DNA from: Incurvaria masculella
Lineage: Eukaryota > Arthropoda > Insecta > Lepidoptera > Incurvariidae
Assembly (NCBI GenBank): GCA_946894095.1
Contig: OX335645.2
Span: 19,739,001-19,803,000 of the forward strand
Direction: 5' to 3'
Length of the DNA: 64,000 bases
In this document: in pieces, positions 31,512-43,716 of the stretch
Layout of the letters: each line of letters opens with the position of its first letter
Numbering within the stretch: position 1 is the stretch's first letter
Translations under genes and position numbers: made by a program
The notes under the pieces: generated by a model
Seen by the model: only the letters and a program-made list of their open reading frames with translations
What the model was told of the DNA's origin: nothing
Database searches by the model: none

Positions 31512-32637
31512 CCCCCAGTGCTGTCACGAACCCTTTTTCTGTTGCAAAAATGATCTGGTCAATTTGGGCAATACTGATTGCTACGCAGGTGAGGTGCGTA
31601 TTCAGTGCGAACCGGACTCCTTTCAGTGCGGTTCCAGGGAACAACCCTGCGTATTGACGACCACATAGAGATTCTTGGAGGCGACCTGATGCATGACCTT
31701 GATTTCGGACGCAATATCGTGGATAAAGCCAAGACGTCTCAAAAATCCTAGGAGTCCTTAAGTGTGCGTTTGTATTTCACGTCTGACCAAAAACTGCTCC
31801 TTTATAAGGCGCAGATAAGGTCTTGCGTGAAGTATTGTTTACATTTGTGGGACAGTTGAGCTAAGCACCTGCTCGGCTCCGTGGACTCGATACAGCGTCG
31901 GGCCGTGTGTCTCGTCGACAACCCCGTGCTATCTTCGCTCAACGTGGAGTAAAGGCATAAATTTACAATCCACATCCCAAAAATAAGAACACACCGATCC
32001 TCTAAATCCTTCATCTATAGGGTCGGTAAACAATGAAGGAATTTCCTTCCGAGGTATTGGTATTTCTCCCAAATTCCCTGATTTGAGCCAAGACTTGACC
32101 ATGTGTTTAAAATAAATGAATAGAAAACAAAATAATAAAGTAGTGTACATACTGTGTGTTTAAAACAAATTGCATTGAAACCCACAATGATAGTATACAT
32201 AGATTTATTTTCCATTTATAAACTACACATTTATATAATACACAAGCGAATGCATTCCGTCTTGGATAAAGTTGATACATTTGGTCAAAATCACATTTTC
32301 AATCGTGCTTTTAAAACACTTTGGCACTGTCATTAGTAAGTAAGCCTAAAAATATACATATCAATTTAATTTCAATATATTTTTACAAACTTGATTTACG
32401 ACAAGCAGAAAAAACATTGCTGACTATACCAATAAATATAAATTATGTTGGCATTAAAATTAGTTGAATCTGCAAAGATAAAAATATTAAATGCAATTGA
32501 AATTGCTGACATGGGGAAGATTAACGGAATAAATATTGGGGTGAAATTAAGCTAATCATCAGATAATTAACAGCAAAAGAAAAACCTAAGCCTGATCTCA
32601 AGTTTTTTTTATGTTAAAAGCCTTAAACCCTTCAGCT

Positions 32638-32711
32638 GGCAAAGTGACGAAGCTGTCCGTACCTAAAGTTCTTTGACTGGCAAAGGACAGCTGTGTCACG
32701 AGTCACTTTGA
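32638..32711. other. imperfect palindrome with CAAAGTGAC/GTCACTTTG ends
   Basis: GGCAAAGTGACGAAGCTGTCC is mirrored by GGACAGCTGTGTCACGAGTC followed by ACTTTG. The arms match except for a 7-nt bulge. It sits directly against the 5' edge of the decayed TTAA MITE. Confidence 0.6.
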
Positions 32712-33069
32712 CTATGTCACTGGGACTAACTTACAACGCGGCACAAAATCGTTCTTTTGCGCTCTGGCAATGTCTCTGTTTTAAAGAAAAAGACAGTCTT
32801 CGTGATGAGGACGCAACACGTCCACAAAGCAAATATTTACCAAATGCTAAAAACTTATAGATATGACTAAGACTTTTTCGATTTTTAGTTTTATCGTTGA
32901 ATAGTCCACGTCTATTGTATAAAATTTGCGATAAATTCGAACTTTCGGACTTTGTAACGTACAAACAAAACTCAACTCTACAATGTCAAATGAAGCCGCT
33001 TTGAGTATAATTTTGGATCTACGAGAACCAATTCACGCTTGTGTAGGGAGTTGAGCGGGAAGGCCCACC
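32712..33069. repeat. decayed third copy of the 542-bp TTAA MITE
   Basis: TTGCGCTCTGGCAATGTCTC, GTGATGAGGACGCAACACGT, CGAACTTTCGGACTTTGTAA, TAATTTTGGATCT and GAGCGGGAAGGCCCACC occur in the same order as in the 1847 and 21688 copies. About 180 bp are missing, the left terminus is lost, and the right flank has mutated from TTAA to TTCAA. Confidence 0.75.
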
Positions 33070-34005
33070 TTCAAATATGTGTTTAATAATATTTTCACTG
33101 AGTCAATTGTTTTTTATTACACCAAAAAAATAGAATTGCAGATTCTAAAAATCTATAATATAACTACAGTTATACTGCAATGAATAGGAAGAATTTTGAT
33201 TAAAAGTCAAACAGAAAAACGCATGCGGCGGCCCGCCGACCTGTTTGCCGTTGACTGCCAGCTGAAGAGATATACTATGCCCCACCAGTGGTTTCTACCC
33301 CTCTCCTTTCGACTGACTCAATAGACTTGGGTATGTAAAACTACATCCGGTTCATGTGTGTAAATTCGAGAAATCAGAATTATTTTTTTGCTGTTCTTTT
33401 GGTGATTTTGTAATCTTTTAACATGACAAAAATACAAATCACATACATCAATCAAATACAAGTGCACTTTCCCTATCAATACATTTTAAGCCACCCATAT
33501 AATTACAGTAGAAAACGTTATCTGAACTCATTAGGGTAATTTTATGCAAGGAACAAATTGATTTTTATGAATAATGGACAGTTTTTTATTTTAAAAATCA
33601 TTAGTGTTATCAAGTAACATTAACTTTTTTCTTCTAAGCAAGTTCACCTCTATCATCATTTAGGTATCACATGAACACAAAATCAACCATGAAGCAAAGA
33701 CAGGACAGGTTCTTGCAACTGATGCTGAATGAAATATGATTTTGGTGATGTTAGTTAAATTTAAATTCTGTATGTTTAATGGTTACTTTATTACCCTAGA
33801 TTCTAGATTAATGTATTTTGAAAATAAGCAAAAAAATGTTCTAAATCTAAATGAAATCCTTGATAAATGTGTGTAATAATTATCACTGACTAACAGCTAA
33901 TATAATTAAAGTTGAATCCATGCAGCCAGTTCTCATAATTCAGCGGGTCTACTCAGGGAGAGCGAGAAGCTGTCAAACTAAATGTAGCAAAACATAGGCA
34001 TCTTT
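33070..34005. other. intergenic DNA, no gene seen
   Basis: AT-rich, with one GC patch at 33225-33310. Nothing recognised. Confidence 0.4.
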
Positions 34006-34007
34006 TT

Positions 34008-34281
34008 TAAGCTTTTTTCCGTTGGCACCCATTGGGTACGGAACCATATTGCTAATCCTCCGCTGTCCGTCTGTCACAGGGCCATATCTCAAGAACTGTA
34101 ATAGTTGGGCAGCTGAAATTTTCACAGAGTATGTATTCATTTTGCCGCTACAAAAAATAGATAAAAATATTAAAACATAGAGAGGCCCCCATTCAAAAAA
34201 AGCTAAAAAAATGTTTTGTGTTAAATCTTCTTCGATGGTACAGAACCCTTCGTGTGCTACTCCGATTCTCACTTGGCAGGT
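34008..34281 (-). mobile_element. family A repeat with a flipped terminal hairpin loop
   Basis: The body (CCGCTGTCCGTCTGTCACAG through CTCACTTGGCAGG) is in minus orientation. The hairpin at its 3' end, however, reads CCGTTGGCACCCATTGGGTA on the plus strand, the orientation expected for a plus-strand copy. The stem bases are otherwise the family's. See findings. Confidence 0.75.
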
Positions 34282-34289
34282 TTTTTCTA

Positions 34290-35299
34290 AATAGAGTTTG
34301 ACAGCTTCGAAAACGAGAATTTTTCGTGTTCGCTTCCCTGAGTAGACTCGCAAACTCCGTAGGCTATGTTCCCCATACAAACGTAATTAACTAATCATTT
34401 GAAAAGCACCATTTTCTGTGGTCTGTAGTCCGTAACCTAGGTCTTCACGTTTTGTTTTTGAGTCAAATGACAGAAAAAAAATCTTCATACAAATGTTCTT
34501 TTCTCAAAAAAACTTGGAACACAGATCTTGGAACAGTTTTTTTAAATAATTAGTAAATTATGTTTACATGACTTGAATTAATGTGTCGTTGCTTCATGGT
34601 TGGTTCTAAATACATATATCCATCAGTGTAATTCATATAAGTTATTAGGGTGCATAATTAAATTAAAGCAGTAAATCAATTTATCTGTATGAACCATAGT
34701 GATTTTTTTCTTTAGTTAAAACATAATTAAGATATTAATGAACAGGTTATAAATGAAAACAGTATTATTTTGTGTATAAATACAAAGCTTTTGAAGTGAA
34801 GTTTGAATAGTCCTTCGAATCAGTGCTTAGTGTTCTCCTGAAGTGGGTAAATTGACAACATAATTTTATTTACATTTAAATTTAGCTATATACACACATT
34901 ACTTCTACACAAATGACATGCATATTGTGCAGGTTCATTAAAATTTGTAAACATCAAAAATTTTCCATCACAACCATTCATAAATTCAAACTTTGCTACT
35001 TAAGAAAACCAGTGGATATTGGTTCTTATATAATTAATATCTACATAATAATAAATAAATAGTTAATACAAGTAAACACGTAGTTTAATAAAAGGGTTTT
35101 GTAAGTGTTATTGCAACCTGTCTTTTCGTGGAGACAAAATGAACCATAGTGAAAACAAACATAATAAGATTTTATTTTAACCTAAACTAAAACAATCAAA
35201 ATGGCAACACAGATCTTTATCTCTATTCTCACAAGAGCAAACATTAAATACATATAGCACAACAATGCTACACTACATTAAAATGGACAATAATGCGCT
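34290..35299. other. intergenic DNA, no gene seen
   Basis: AT-rich. A weak relic of the CTTCACGGT repeat (GTCGTTGCTTCATGGTTGGT) is near 34583-34605. Confidence 0.4.
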
Positions 35300-35305
35300 T
35301 TTATT
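35300..35305 (-). terminator. AATAAA polyadenylation signal, PP2C gene
   Basis: AATAAA on the minus strand, about 235 nt beyond the PP2C stop codon, giving a short 3' UTR. Other TTTATT hexamers lie further downstream (lower coordinates), so longer UTRs are possible. Confidence 0.45.
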
Positions 35306-35539
35306 GCACGGTTACATTCAGTACATGCTTGCATGAAAGGTTTACCACAAAATGTTATAATAAATAAATACTGCAACCAGTTCTAAAAATATTGCCTTCT
35401 GCTAGAACTGAAAAAAAATTTTCTGGCCATTGAGAGAGCACCCGCAGATCTGACTGGATCCCTTTCCAGAGAATATTTCCACCGAGTAACCTCGGGATTG
35501 GCCCACTGAATACAGCACACATAATGTTTAGTGTGTCAA

Positions 35540-37388
35540 TCAATTGTTATTGTTGAAACTGGCTGCAGCTATCTTGTTCTGCAGGAAATTTATGATTAGA
35601 ACGGTGATGTTGTCAACAGAGCCACGGTAATAAGCCTGGAGGGTAAGGCTCTTTGCGCCGAAGTCTGACTCGTGAATACACTCCTTCACAAACTTAACGG
35701 CTTCCTCGTTAGAGAAGGAATCCCAGAGTCCGTCAGAGGCGAGGATCAAGAAGAGAGGTTTGTGGTCGTTAAGGTCGAAAGCGAGGATGTCGGGGTCAGC
35801 GATGACGAACTTCTTGTCCTTGAGTGGGTAGTCACCCATTGCTCGGGAAGTCGCCAAGATGCCAGCTACGCGCCACACGCCATTGAAGGCGATGTAGCCT
35901 CCAGCTGCCTCGATCCGCTTCTGTTCTCGCACCTACAATTCATTCCGAAACAAAAGTTATAAATTGAAATGCTGGGTAGCTTACATCGGAACATCTGGTT
36001 GAGCATTTCACTAGATGTGCTGGGCGGGAAATATCCTTCGAGTGTTTTGCATTATTAAATAGGCAAACACCTTTGTGAATGTTTAATGGGTTAAAAAGCT
36101 TTAATAATGCATTTATCAACTGTTAACAATTCAATGGACAATATTTTGCATTATTAATTTCTTTGATAGACAGAATGAAGCGATTTTTGTGCAGAAATGC
36201 ACGATAATTCAACGATAGGTATATTGCAGCAAAGTTATTATATAAGCAAAGAGAAATCTTATGCCAAATTAACATATCAATCATTTGCTTAATACTTTAC
36301 AAGGACAAGAGGCTTTGCATTATTTGATGCTTCTGTAAAAATTATTTGAGAAAAAAATCAATCATCACCTGCTGTGGTTTATGGTCGAAGGACAGCGGGA
36401 TAGCATTGCCACGGGAGTCACACATTACACCTCGCGAGTCACCAACATTGGCTACGATGAGATGGCTGCCCTCCATAATGGCGATAAGTGCAGTGGTGCC
36501 AGCTACGTTCATTGAGCGTTTGGCTGCCGCCACCAGAAGCCGATCAGCCGCCAGCACTTCATCCGTCAGCAGTTTTCCGAAGTTTATCTTGCCCCTGTCC
36601 AAGTAGCTTGATAGAGGTACCGTGATGCTCTTGACGGGTTCCGTTGAAGGCAGCACATCACGTGTAACAATGGATGCGCGGACACGCGATAGCTGTGCTA
36701 GCAGCAGCGGGTCCGTGACACCCACTCCAGCGCTGTCCTCTGCTGTGCTTGCGGATTTACGGAAGCTTTTCTTTCTCTCGACCCCTGCAGCAGCCGGTTC
36801 GGGGTCCTTTGGATTCAACTCATCTGCCTCCCGAATCACTGCCGCGCTGGGCACCTTGCCATCTTTGAATGCAGACAACTCAACGATTTTATTGTGCAAG
36901 TTCTGGATCAGGTGGTCCCGAGCATAATTGGCAGCAAACTCACCCCCGTGACCATCGAATATCGCAAAGAGCGATACACCGGTGTCGTTGATGTTCTCAT
37001 TTATGATAAAGCGATCCTCCATATGCATGCGACGGCCACGGATGGCGTAGGCGGCGCTCAAATCGCCCCGGAGACGCCAGCTCTGCTCTTCGCCACCGGG
37101 CGCCAGTTTGAGGCGCCGCCCGGCTTCGCCCGAGCCGACGGCGTGTGCGAGACGGCTTAGCAAGGCGCGCGACCACAACTCAACCGTTTGGAGATATAGA
37201 AAAAAGGCAAGGATAGCCAGGGCGAACACGATTGTCTCAACGCGAAGTAAGTAGAGCCGCACGAGGCGCCAGCAAAATGCGGCGGGCGCGTCGAGCGCCG
37301 CGCCCGCTCCGAGCGACACGCGGGACAGTAACTTCATGTGCGATGAGTAGGTCTGGTACAGTACGCGATCTTCGAGCTCGTCCTCCAT
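35540..37388 (-). CDS. Ppm1l: PP2C-family Ser/Thr phosphatase, PPM1L-like, two coding exons, 470 aa
   Basis: Metal-dependent phosphatase. Vertebrate PPM1L is an ER-membrane protein that dephosphorylates TAK1/ASK1 stress kinases; that role here is by homology. Exon 1 is 37388-36369 (340 codons) and exon 2 is 35932-35540 (130 codons plus stop), joined in phase 0 with GT-AG ends. A transmembrane helix spans about residues 50-69. PP2C motifs in order: RRMHMEDRF (118-126), FAIFDGHGG (141-149, metal-binding D145), AGTTALIAI, VANVGDSRGV, SFDHKP, RVAGILATSRAMGDYPLK, LASDGLWD (D407) and GSVDNITVL (D447). A Ser/Lys-rich insertion (about 172-285, with ERKKSFRKSAS) makes it ~110 residues longer than human PPM1L (360 aa). 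Start: the first ATG before the conserved N-terminus; the acidic MEDELEDRV leader is plausible. Confidence 0.93.
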
Positions 37389-40300
37389 GTCCTGTCCGCT
37401 GGCGCGAGCGTCCTACCGCCGCGCTCCGGGAGGCGGAGATGGAGGTGATTGAAAGGTGTAGCTGATTGAAATATGGACAGTACTGCCAAAACAGTTACAC
37501 TTCCACCCAAGAACCCAATCACAGCATATTTCTGTTGGTCTTATTATTGTTCTGGATCTGAACAGTAATATTATATTATCTATGATCTGAACGAGAGGCC
37601 AAGACGAACGTAAATGTAACAGAAACACTTTATATTCTGTGGTAGACCGCAGAAGAAGTAGGAAAGTTGAAAACAACCACAGAATCACAAAAGGAAAAGG
37701 AATAGCCCTATTTCTCCGTCGCCAATTTCATTAGAGCCGCGCGAAATAGATGTCATCACCACCGCTTCTCGGTCGCCACTCAATACTAACGAGCATTGTT
37801 TTGACACAGCCTACGTGACAGACACTTCATTTATCAAATAAAAAAAATGTCCTAAAATGTAATGCGAGTTGAAATCGGGTTGTTCGTATTGGCAGTAATG
37901 GCCCTTTGAAACTATTTTGAACTTTCCACATCTTGCCATTTTTTTGTATATCTATTCTGCATTGATTAATTTTGACATTTAAATTTATATAATATCATAT
38001 TATGTACAATACAATACGATGATAATAAATAACAGTAGTACTCAGAGTGATCGGAGTAACTTTAATACGGGATTATCGCCGGAATAAATACCATAGAATA
38101 CGCCTGTCTTAGCTGCAATCCAGTACAAATCACACTGGCATCAGTCATGTTATCAGCATTTAGATTAGGTCAGTTGATGACGATGGCTGTTTACACCCGA
38201 ACATAGTAATTAGGATATTTTTTTACGACTATAAACCTAAATTTTGTAAAACTTTGTATGTGTAATATAAACCACTAAAAAATGTAGCAAAATGGGACAA
38301 CTAAAGCTTTCTTTAATTAATTTATTAGTGAAACTTGTATGTCGGCTCTTCTCGAACCGACAGATTGATAACGGTGTCCAAGTGTAGGTATCCTACCTAT
38401 GGATAAGAAATGAAAAGTTTTACAATTACGACAGTATTTTCGTATGAATGTCTGTTTTAGGAGCAAAATCCCACACGGAACAGCCCATGTCCATCATATT
38501 TTTATTTTTATTATTTTTACTAATTTTTGACACCTGATACATTTTGTATCTTTACTACTTTTATGATAAGTACTACTTGTAGTATGAAATTACTAACCAA
38601 TCAATTTTTTGATTTGATACAATTTCGTATCAATAATGACGAGGGCTCTATACACCCGAATTTTATTTTAGTTAAGCATTATTAGTTTCTCGGTATTGGT
38701 CAAAATCTCATATAGGAATATATTATTACTTTATTGATAGGGCTGCTCTCAAACCATTATGCTCTTCATTTTCTGTAGGTGGTAGCATTTAAAGGGATAT
38801 GTAACTATGTGATCAGCTGACAGTAGTAGTTTATGACTAAACTTATAGTATGAAAACCTAATGTGCAAGTGTTTCACAGTGTTGTGTTGCCACTGGAGCA
38901 GTGCATCGCTTAAAGGTCTTTGCTTACGGTGACGCTTGGCTCGGGTTATCTCTTTCCCTAAAATATGGTTGAAAGAGGTAATGGCTGTGCACGGCGTGAT
39001 GCTCGTGAACGGGTGCTGTTTGTGGGGACTGGCCTGCTCCAATTGGCAACATATTATTAGTTGGAGGGGATTGTCTTTGCAAATAAAATGATATTTGTCA
39101 TGAACTGTTGCATACGGCATGGATTGTAAATTTTGTGTATTCATGGGAATTTAGTGTTTTACCTATGTCTTTGTTAAAATAATTGACAAACACTTTTGTA
39201 AACTTAGACTAAGTGGACGTTGAAAAAAAAAACAGCGGAGTTTCTTTCCAGTTCTTCGCTGTGTTTTGTTTTGCTGAACTGGCCAATGCTAAAATATGAC
39301 AAATCCGAGTGCAGTGTACTGTCTATGGATCAATACAATACAATAGTTAGGAAAACGAAAATTAGACACGTTGTAACGGCTTCTTCAACCTGTGAAAAAA
39401 AAACTCTGACAAACGATTTGTATGAAAACACGGAGTCGGCGTAAACGGCAACGTCAACGTATTTACGGGGAAGATTCTACGAATCGAAAACGCTAGTCGA
39501 TCGGTTTGACGTAAACGCCAATTTAGGTGAGAAGTCGGACTAAGGGCTCAAACAAAGAATGTAAGTGTATGCAGGTTTTTTTTAATGCTTCCTGCATCAA
39601 ACCAATGAAAAAATAAAATTAGTATAAATATTTTCATTTACTATTATTTAACTCGAAGTGTATTACAGTTCCTAATTTCCGAAATCACTGTTTATTTATT
39701 ATATAATGTTTCGTAATTATGAATATTTTAGCTTCTTGATCTTCTAGCTATAAACATAGAAGCATGGGAAATGAACCGTTATCTAAATTTAAAATAATAT
39801 TTTGAAAGTATTTAAGGGGGTTAAGAGGCCCGTTGACGCTAACGTTACGATATTTTGGTGTTATTTCAATGGTCATTTCAGAGCCGGTTAAGAACAAATA
39901 CCAGTAAAAAAAATTAAATATCAAAGTTTGGACTATTATCTAGTGTATGACCGTAAAACGGGCTTAATGCGATGCTTATACTCTTCAAAAAAAAAAAAAG
40001 TTTGCAGACGCCCATTTACTAGGTTTTTGTTCCAGCGCTTGGAAATTATTCATGATTTATACAATTTTCTTTTTTAAAGTACAAGATTGCATATTTATCT
40101 AGTGAATAACCGTCAAAATATTATGAAATCGCGAAAAATAGATTTTATAAATCGAAAACAATATTTTGCTTCCTCGCGCTCGCCATCAAGCAGCAAAATC
40201 GATTCTGACGCGCATTCAATAATGGACCCTAACGCAAATACAGTGTGTACAGAGGTCGCCTTTATCGTTTGTTTTCTGATCTCTGCCGACTAGTACCGCC

Positions 40301-40768
40301 CCTGACGTTGGGCTCTACGCACGTGGTTTCTGTGCTAGTTATTCTCTCAGTTTTTGCGGTGATATTTGTTCAAATAACTCTAAAAATACACATCTTACGA
40401 ACTTATCCTTTTGGGAATACCTTGATTTACCTGTATTCTTCTTATTAAGTAAGTAAGAATCAAGTTATCTTTGTTGCATATTTTTTGTATGAAACAAACA
40501 TAGAGCACAGTAGAGGCATTCTGTGATAGAGGCTGCAGTCACGACTGACATTTTTTTTCAGCGTTCAACATCAACAATGAGCAACAAACGAAAATATTTA
40601 GGAAATGCTAGTCCGGTCCGCCTCAAGATAAAAAGACTCGGATTCATTTTTAATGACCGAAATAAAATTTAAGTAGATTTTGTTTATAATTTTACCCAAT
40701 GATTTATTCTGCCAATTCCCCGGAGGTATCTATGGGTAGAAATGATTTCCATCTTTTCATCCAATGCT
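37389..40768. other. intergenic DNA with minor repeat fragments
   Basis: 37389-37850 is the probable 5' flank of the PP2C gene; no TATA box was seen. A 131-codon minus-strand frame at 38749-39144 has no recognised domain and lies in AT-rich DNA. At 39433-39550 is a family B MITE fragment, minus orientation (GTCGGCGTAAACGGCAACGT, TCGATCGGTTTGACGTAAAC). 39590-40560 contains nothing recognised. Confidence 0.5.
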
Positions 40769-40812
40769 ATGGTATCGACCGGGATGGGCTTAACCCTACC
40801 ACCTAATAGGAA
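40769..40812 (-). repeat. short SINE fragment
   Basis: ATGGTATCGACCGGGATGGG and TAACCCTACCACCTAATAGG are the reverse complement of the SINE's GGTGGTAGGGTTAG body. It lies 110 bp before the LTR element. Confidence 0.65.
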
Positions 40813-40921
40813 AAGGGGATTTTATAAAAGTCATATTTTAAGTCAATAAAGTCGTCAAAAGGAAACATTTGGATGTTTGCAAATAATGTATGCAGTAATA
40901 GTAATTTAATTATTAACCTGT

Positions 40922-41931
40922 TGTAGGGCTCGTTGGATTTGGGTTGTGGTGTGGTGCGTGTAGAAGGTGGTGAGTGAGTGATGAGTGAGGATGTAAAGGT
41001 TTTGTCTCCTCCACGGCGACTTGCTAGATATCTAGGAAATGCAGGTGACGTGTAGAGCATTCCTCAATCTCGATGCCTCGGGTCGCTCAGTCGGAAGCTC
41101 AGGGTGCAGGGTCGAAGCTACGGAAGAAAATACGTACAAACCCTACCTAATCTATGCATCTGCTTGGAGAGGACTTTTGAGGAAATATTCAAACACACAG
41201 CATGAAGGTGAAGTGATGTTTATTGAAGTATATTATTGCACAAACAGAAGTGTAAAACTGTTAGGCTGATGCGACATACCGATGAACCTCTAGTCCTACC
41301 GCCGGTCTCGTTTGTAGGGTCTTCGTCCCGCTCCTCAGATGAGACTGGAACTGGTCGGACGGCTACAGGCTCCCTGCTCCAACTCCGCTCTCATCAACTG
41401 GCTGACTCCAAACATCACCGGAATAAACTGCACGGCCTCTACACTTGGTCTCTTATGAGAACCTGATCAAAGAGTCATAAGGTCTTTCACGGGCCGCGTG
41501 ATCTGACTCGCACACCACTTGGTGTCGAGAATACGGCGGACACTCGCGGGAGGACTTCCCTCAGGGTGCAGCTGCGTCGAAGGCCAGAGGCGAGATCCTC
41601 ACACCCTTCCGATTGGTGGGGATTCCTTCAAGATGGCGCTGCAAAAACGCGATGAAAGCTCTCAACGGAGCTCTGGTCTGTACGGGCGCGGGAGTCCAAC
41701 TGAACCCAATATTTTCATTTTCAGTTCAGTGATATTCTCCTGTTTTTATTTTTATTTTCCAGAATCTTCCAAACTTGTCACATTTCCATGGCAACGTTTC
41801 GAAATTTGAAACTCCTAGTGTGTCCTCTCTTGATCATATTTTTCTTTCTTCAGCCATAGACAGTTGTCTATGGGCAACCTATATTTTACTTGCCGCGGAA
41901 ATAAAGACAATACTAAATATAACATCCTACA
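40922..41931 (+). repeat. 5' LTR, 1010 bp
   Basis: Aligned at a constant offset of 4983 bp to the 3' LTR, with no indel and one observed difference (A at 41530, G at 46513). AATAAA at 41900-41905 lies 26 bp before the end, suiting an R/U5 poly(A) signal. The three small frames inside (76, 76 and 96 codons) are identical in both LTRs because of duplication and are not evidence of coding. Confidence 0.9.
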
Positions 41932-42239
41932 TATATCCCTATTTTCAGTTAAAAAAAAATAATGAAAAAAAATGAAAGAAAACACCCTATCATAGAATGA
42001 TAACTTTAACAAAGTGTTATCATATACATTTTAAATCTAATCAAAGCTATCTAATCCTAATCCCTTAAAATTTTACAATATTAACTATTTTTTGGGATTC
42101 CAAAATTAAATTCTCTTTACGATTATGCATCAGAATGTTTTATAAACCTACTAAACTTTCATTCTTAATTAATCATCTAAGTGTACTTAGAGTAAGGCTT
42201 TGACAAACAGCAAAAGTATAATCTGTTTAAAGTTTCAAT

Positions 42240-42365
42240 TGCTTACTGCAAATAAAGTTTTATCAATGCAAAAATTTTCTAATTATTTGAACGAAAGCTG
42301 CTTAAGTTGGAACAATGCAAAATTTTCCTAATTCTTTGAACAAAAATAGCTGGAAGTGAATTTAT
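42240..42365. repeat. tandem duplication inside the LTR element
   Basis: AATGCAAAAATTTTCTAATT...TTTGAACGAAAGCTG is repeated as AATGCAAAATTTTCCTAATT...TTTGAACAAAAATAGCTG, a period of about 48 bp. Confidence 0.6.
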
Positions 42366-43325
42366 ACTCGAATTGAAAATTTCAAACAAGTTTGTATTAC
42401 ATTTTTAACAGAATTTAAAAATAATATCTTGATCACAAGGAAAAAACATTCACTAACTTTATATAGTATATCCAAAACATAAAAAAAACAAATCGACTAT
42501 GTTTTCAGGTGAGCACATCATAATATTAAAAATTTTCAAAAAAAAATTAAATAAAAAATAGTTCGACTACCCCCCAGATTTTGTTAAGTTACAAACAAGA
42601 AGTTGTTCTAATAAACAGCTGAGCTCATTAAAATTCAAAAACTGAAAGTTTTCAGACCGAAAATCTCAGCGATAATTGAATGCAGTTATAATTACGGATA
42701 GGTACTTAATGACTCTTAATATTTACTAGTAAGTAAGTTTTCAAATTACAGAGAATAACCCATTATACTTTATAACATTCGGAATTTAAAATTCCCAGCG
42801 AAAATTCCATATCTTAACAATTAATAATTTTTTTTTTTACTAATTGACAATATTTAAAAATAATGAAATGAAGATGAATGAAAGTAGAATTAAATTCAAA
42901 TTCAATGCCAAAGTGGCTTATTACTTGCGCATTCGCGCATCTAATAAATTAAGTCAAAATAAATATCTCTTTTAAACTTCAAAGAGATCTGTCTGTGTTT
43001 TCCATCCAATCAGTTCAGAATGGTTGACCATTCAGTATAGCTATAGAGACATTAAAAAAGTTTTAAAAAATGGTTCGATTTAATGAAATTAAAATAGTAA
43101 AATTATTTAAATTATTCTTTGAAAAGAAAATCGAACCATTAGTACAGTACAATATATTGGGCTGTTGAAATTAAACAAGGATTCAATTTTAATGATACAT
43201 ACCTTATGTATGGATCAAAAAAAATGTTTTTCTTAATCATTTAGTAAAAAGTAGATCAACAGTATAATCCAATATATTGGTTTATAGGCAATTCAGTCAG
43301 TAATCATATTGTTATCATAAATTCC

Positions 43326-43540
43326 GCCTTTTTTTTTTTTTTTTTTTTAATAATTGTCAATATTTTTTTTCTTTATAATTTTTTTTTTACTAATTGACAA
43401 TATTTAATTTTTTTTAATACTTTTTTTTTTACTAATTGTCAATATATATATTTTTTTTTATTTTTTTTTTTTACTAATTGACAATATTTAATTTTTTTTT
43501 AATACTTTTTTTTTTACTAATTGGCAATATATTTTTTTTT
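43326..43540. repeat. tandem TTTACTAATTGACAATATTT repeats in the LTR element
   Basis: At least four degenerate units of roughly 55 bp: a T run followed by ACTAATTG(A/T/G)CAATAT, then TTTAATTTTTTTTAATAC. An outlying unit is at 42827-42856. The conserved core ATTGACAAT is itself close to palindromic (ATTGNCAAT). Confidence 0.8.
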
Positions 43541-43607
43541 TATTCTGTATTTTTTTTATTTTTTTTTATTACTGAACTGAATTATATATATATCTATATA
43601 TATATGT

Positions 43608-43716
43608 CTTCGGCGAGTAGGCTTCGACGAGTTGTTCCCGACGAGTTGACACCGACACTTCGGCGAGTAGGCTTCGACGAGTTGTTCCCGACTAGTTGAC
43701 ACCGACACTTCGGCGA
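43608..43716. repeat. 50-bp tandem repeat in the LTR element
   Basis: Units 43608-43657 and 43658-43707 differ by one base (ACGAG versus ACTAG). A 9-bp partial third unit follows. The unit is GC-rich (CTTCGGCGAGTAGGCTTCGA, then CGAGTTGTTCCCGACGAGTT) in an AT-rich interior, and holds three CGA(C/G)GAG-like words. Confidence 0.9.

Larger units (their letters stand above)
30120..31955 (+). pseudogene. decayed non-LTR retrotransposon (Jockey-like reverse transcriptase)
   Basis: Three colinear pieces of one retrotransposon ORF are visible. Around 30150-30230 (FEHIERIGENLISHLTGSRQ) is the linker before the RT. 30491-30897 holds RT core blocks: KKGDRSDPANYRLIAITS, YGFRPNRSAVDLL and GLDIAKAPDRVWHEPLF, where the usual AFD is APD. 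Around 31780-31940 is the C-terminal part (a KAQIRSC-like block, then SVDSIQRR and VDNPVLSSLNV in shifting frames). Stops, frameshifts and missing segments (including the YxDD catalytic block) show it is dead. An unrelated element interrupts it at 30898-31511. Confidence 0.8.

Noticed and set aside
31435..31668. 77-codon Cys-rich frame that could suggest a small secreted protein
   Set aside because: It starts inside the inverted end of the nested element and runs into the decayed retrotransposon C-terminal region; there is no signal peptide.
35672..37160. Plus-strand frames opposite the PP2C gene
   Set aside because: They are antisense shadows of GC-rich PP2C exons; the minus-strand product matches a known family end to end.
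38749..39144. 131-codon minus-strand frame as a gene
   Set aside because: No recognised domain, no splice or promoter signals, and AT-rich composition like its flanks.
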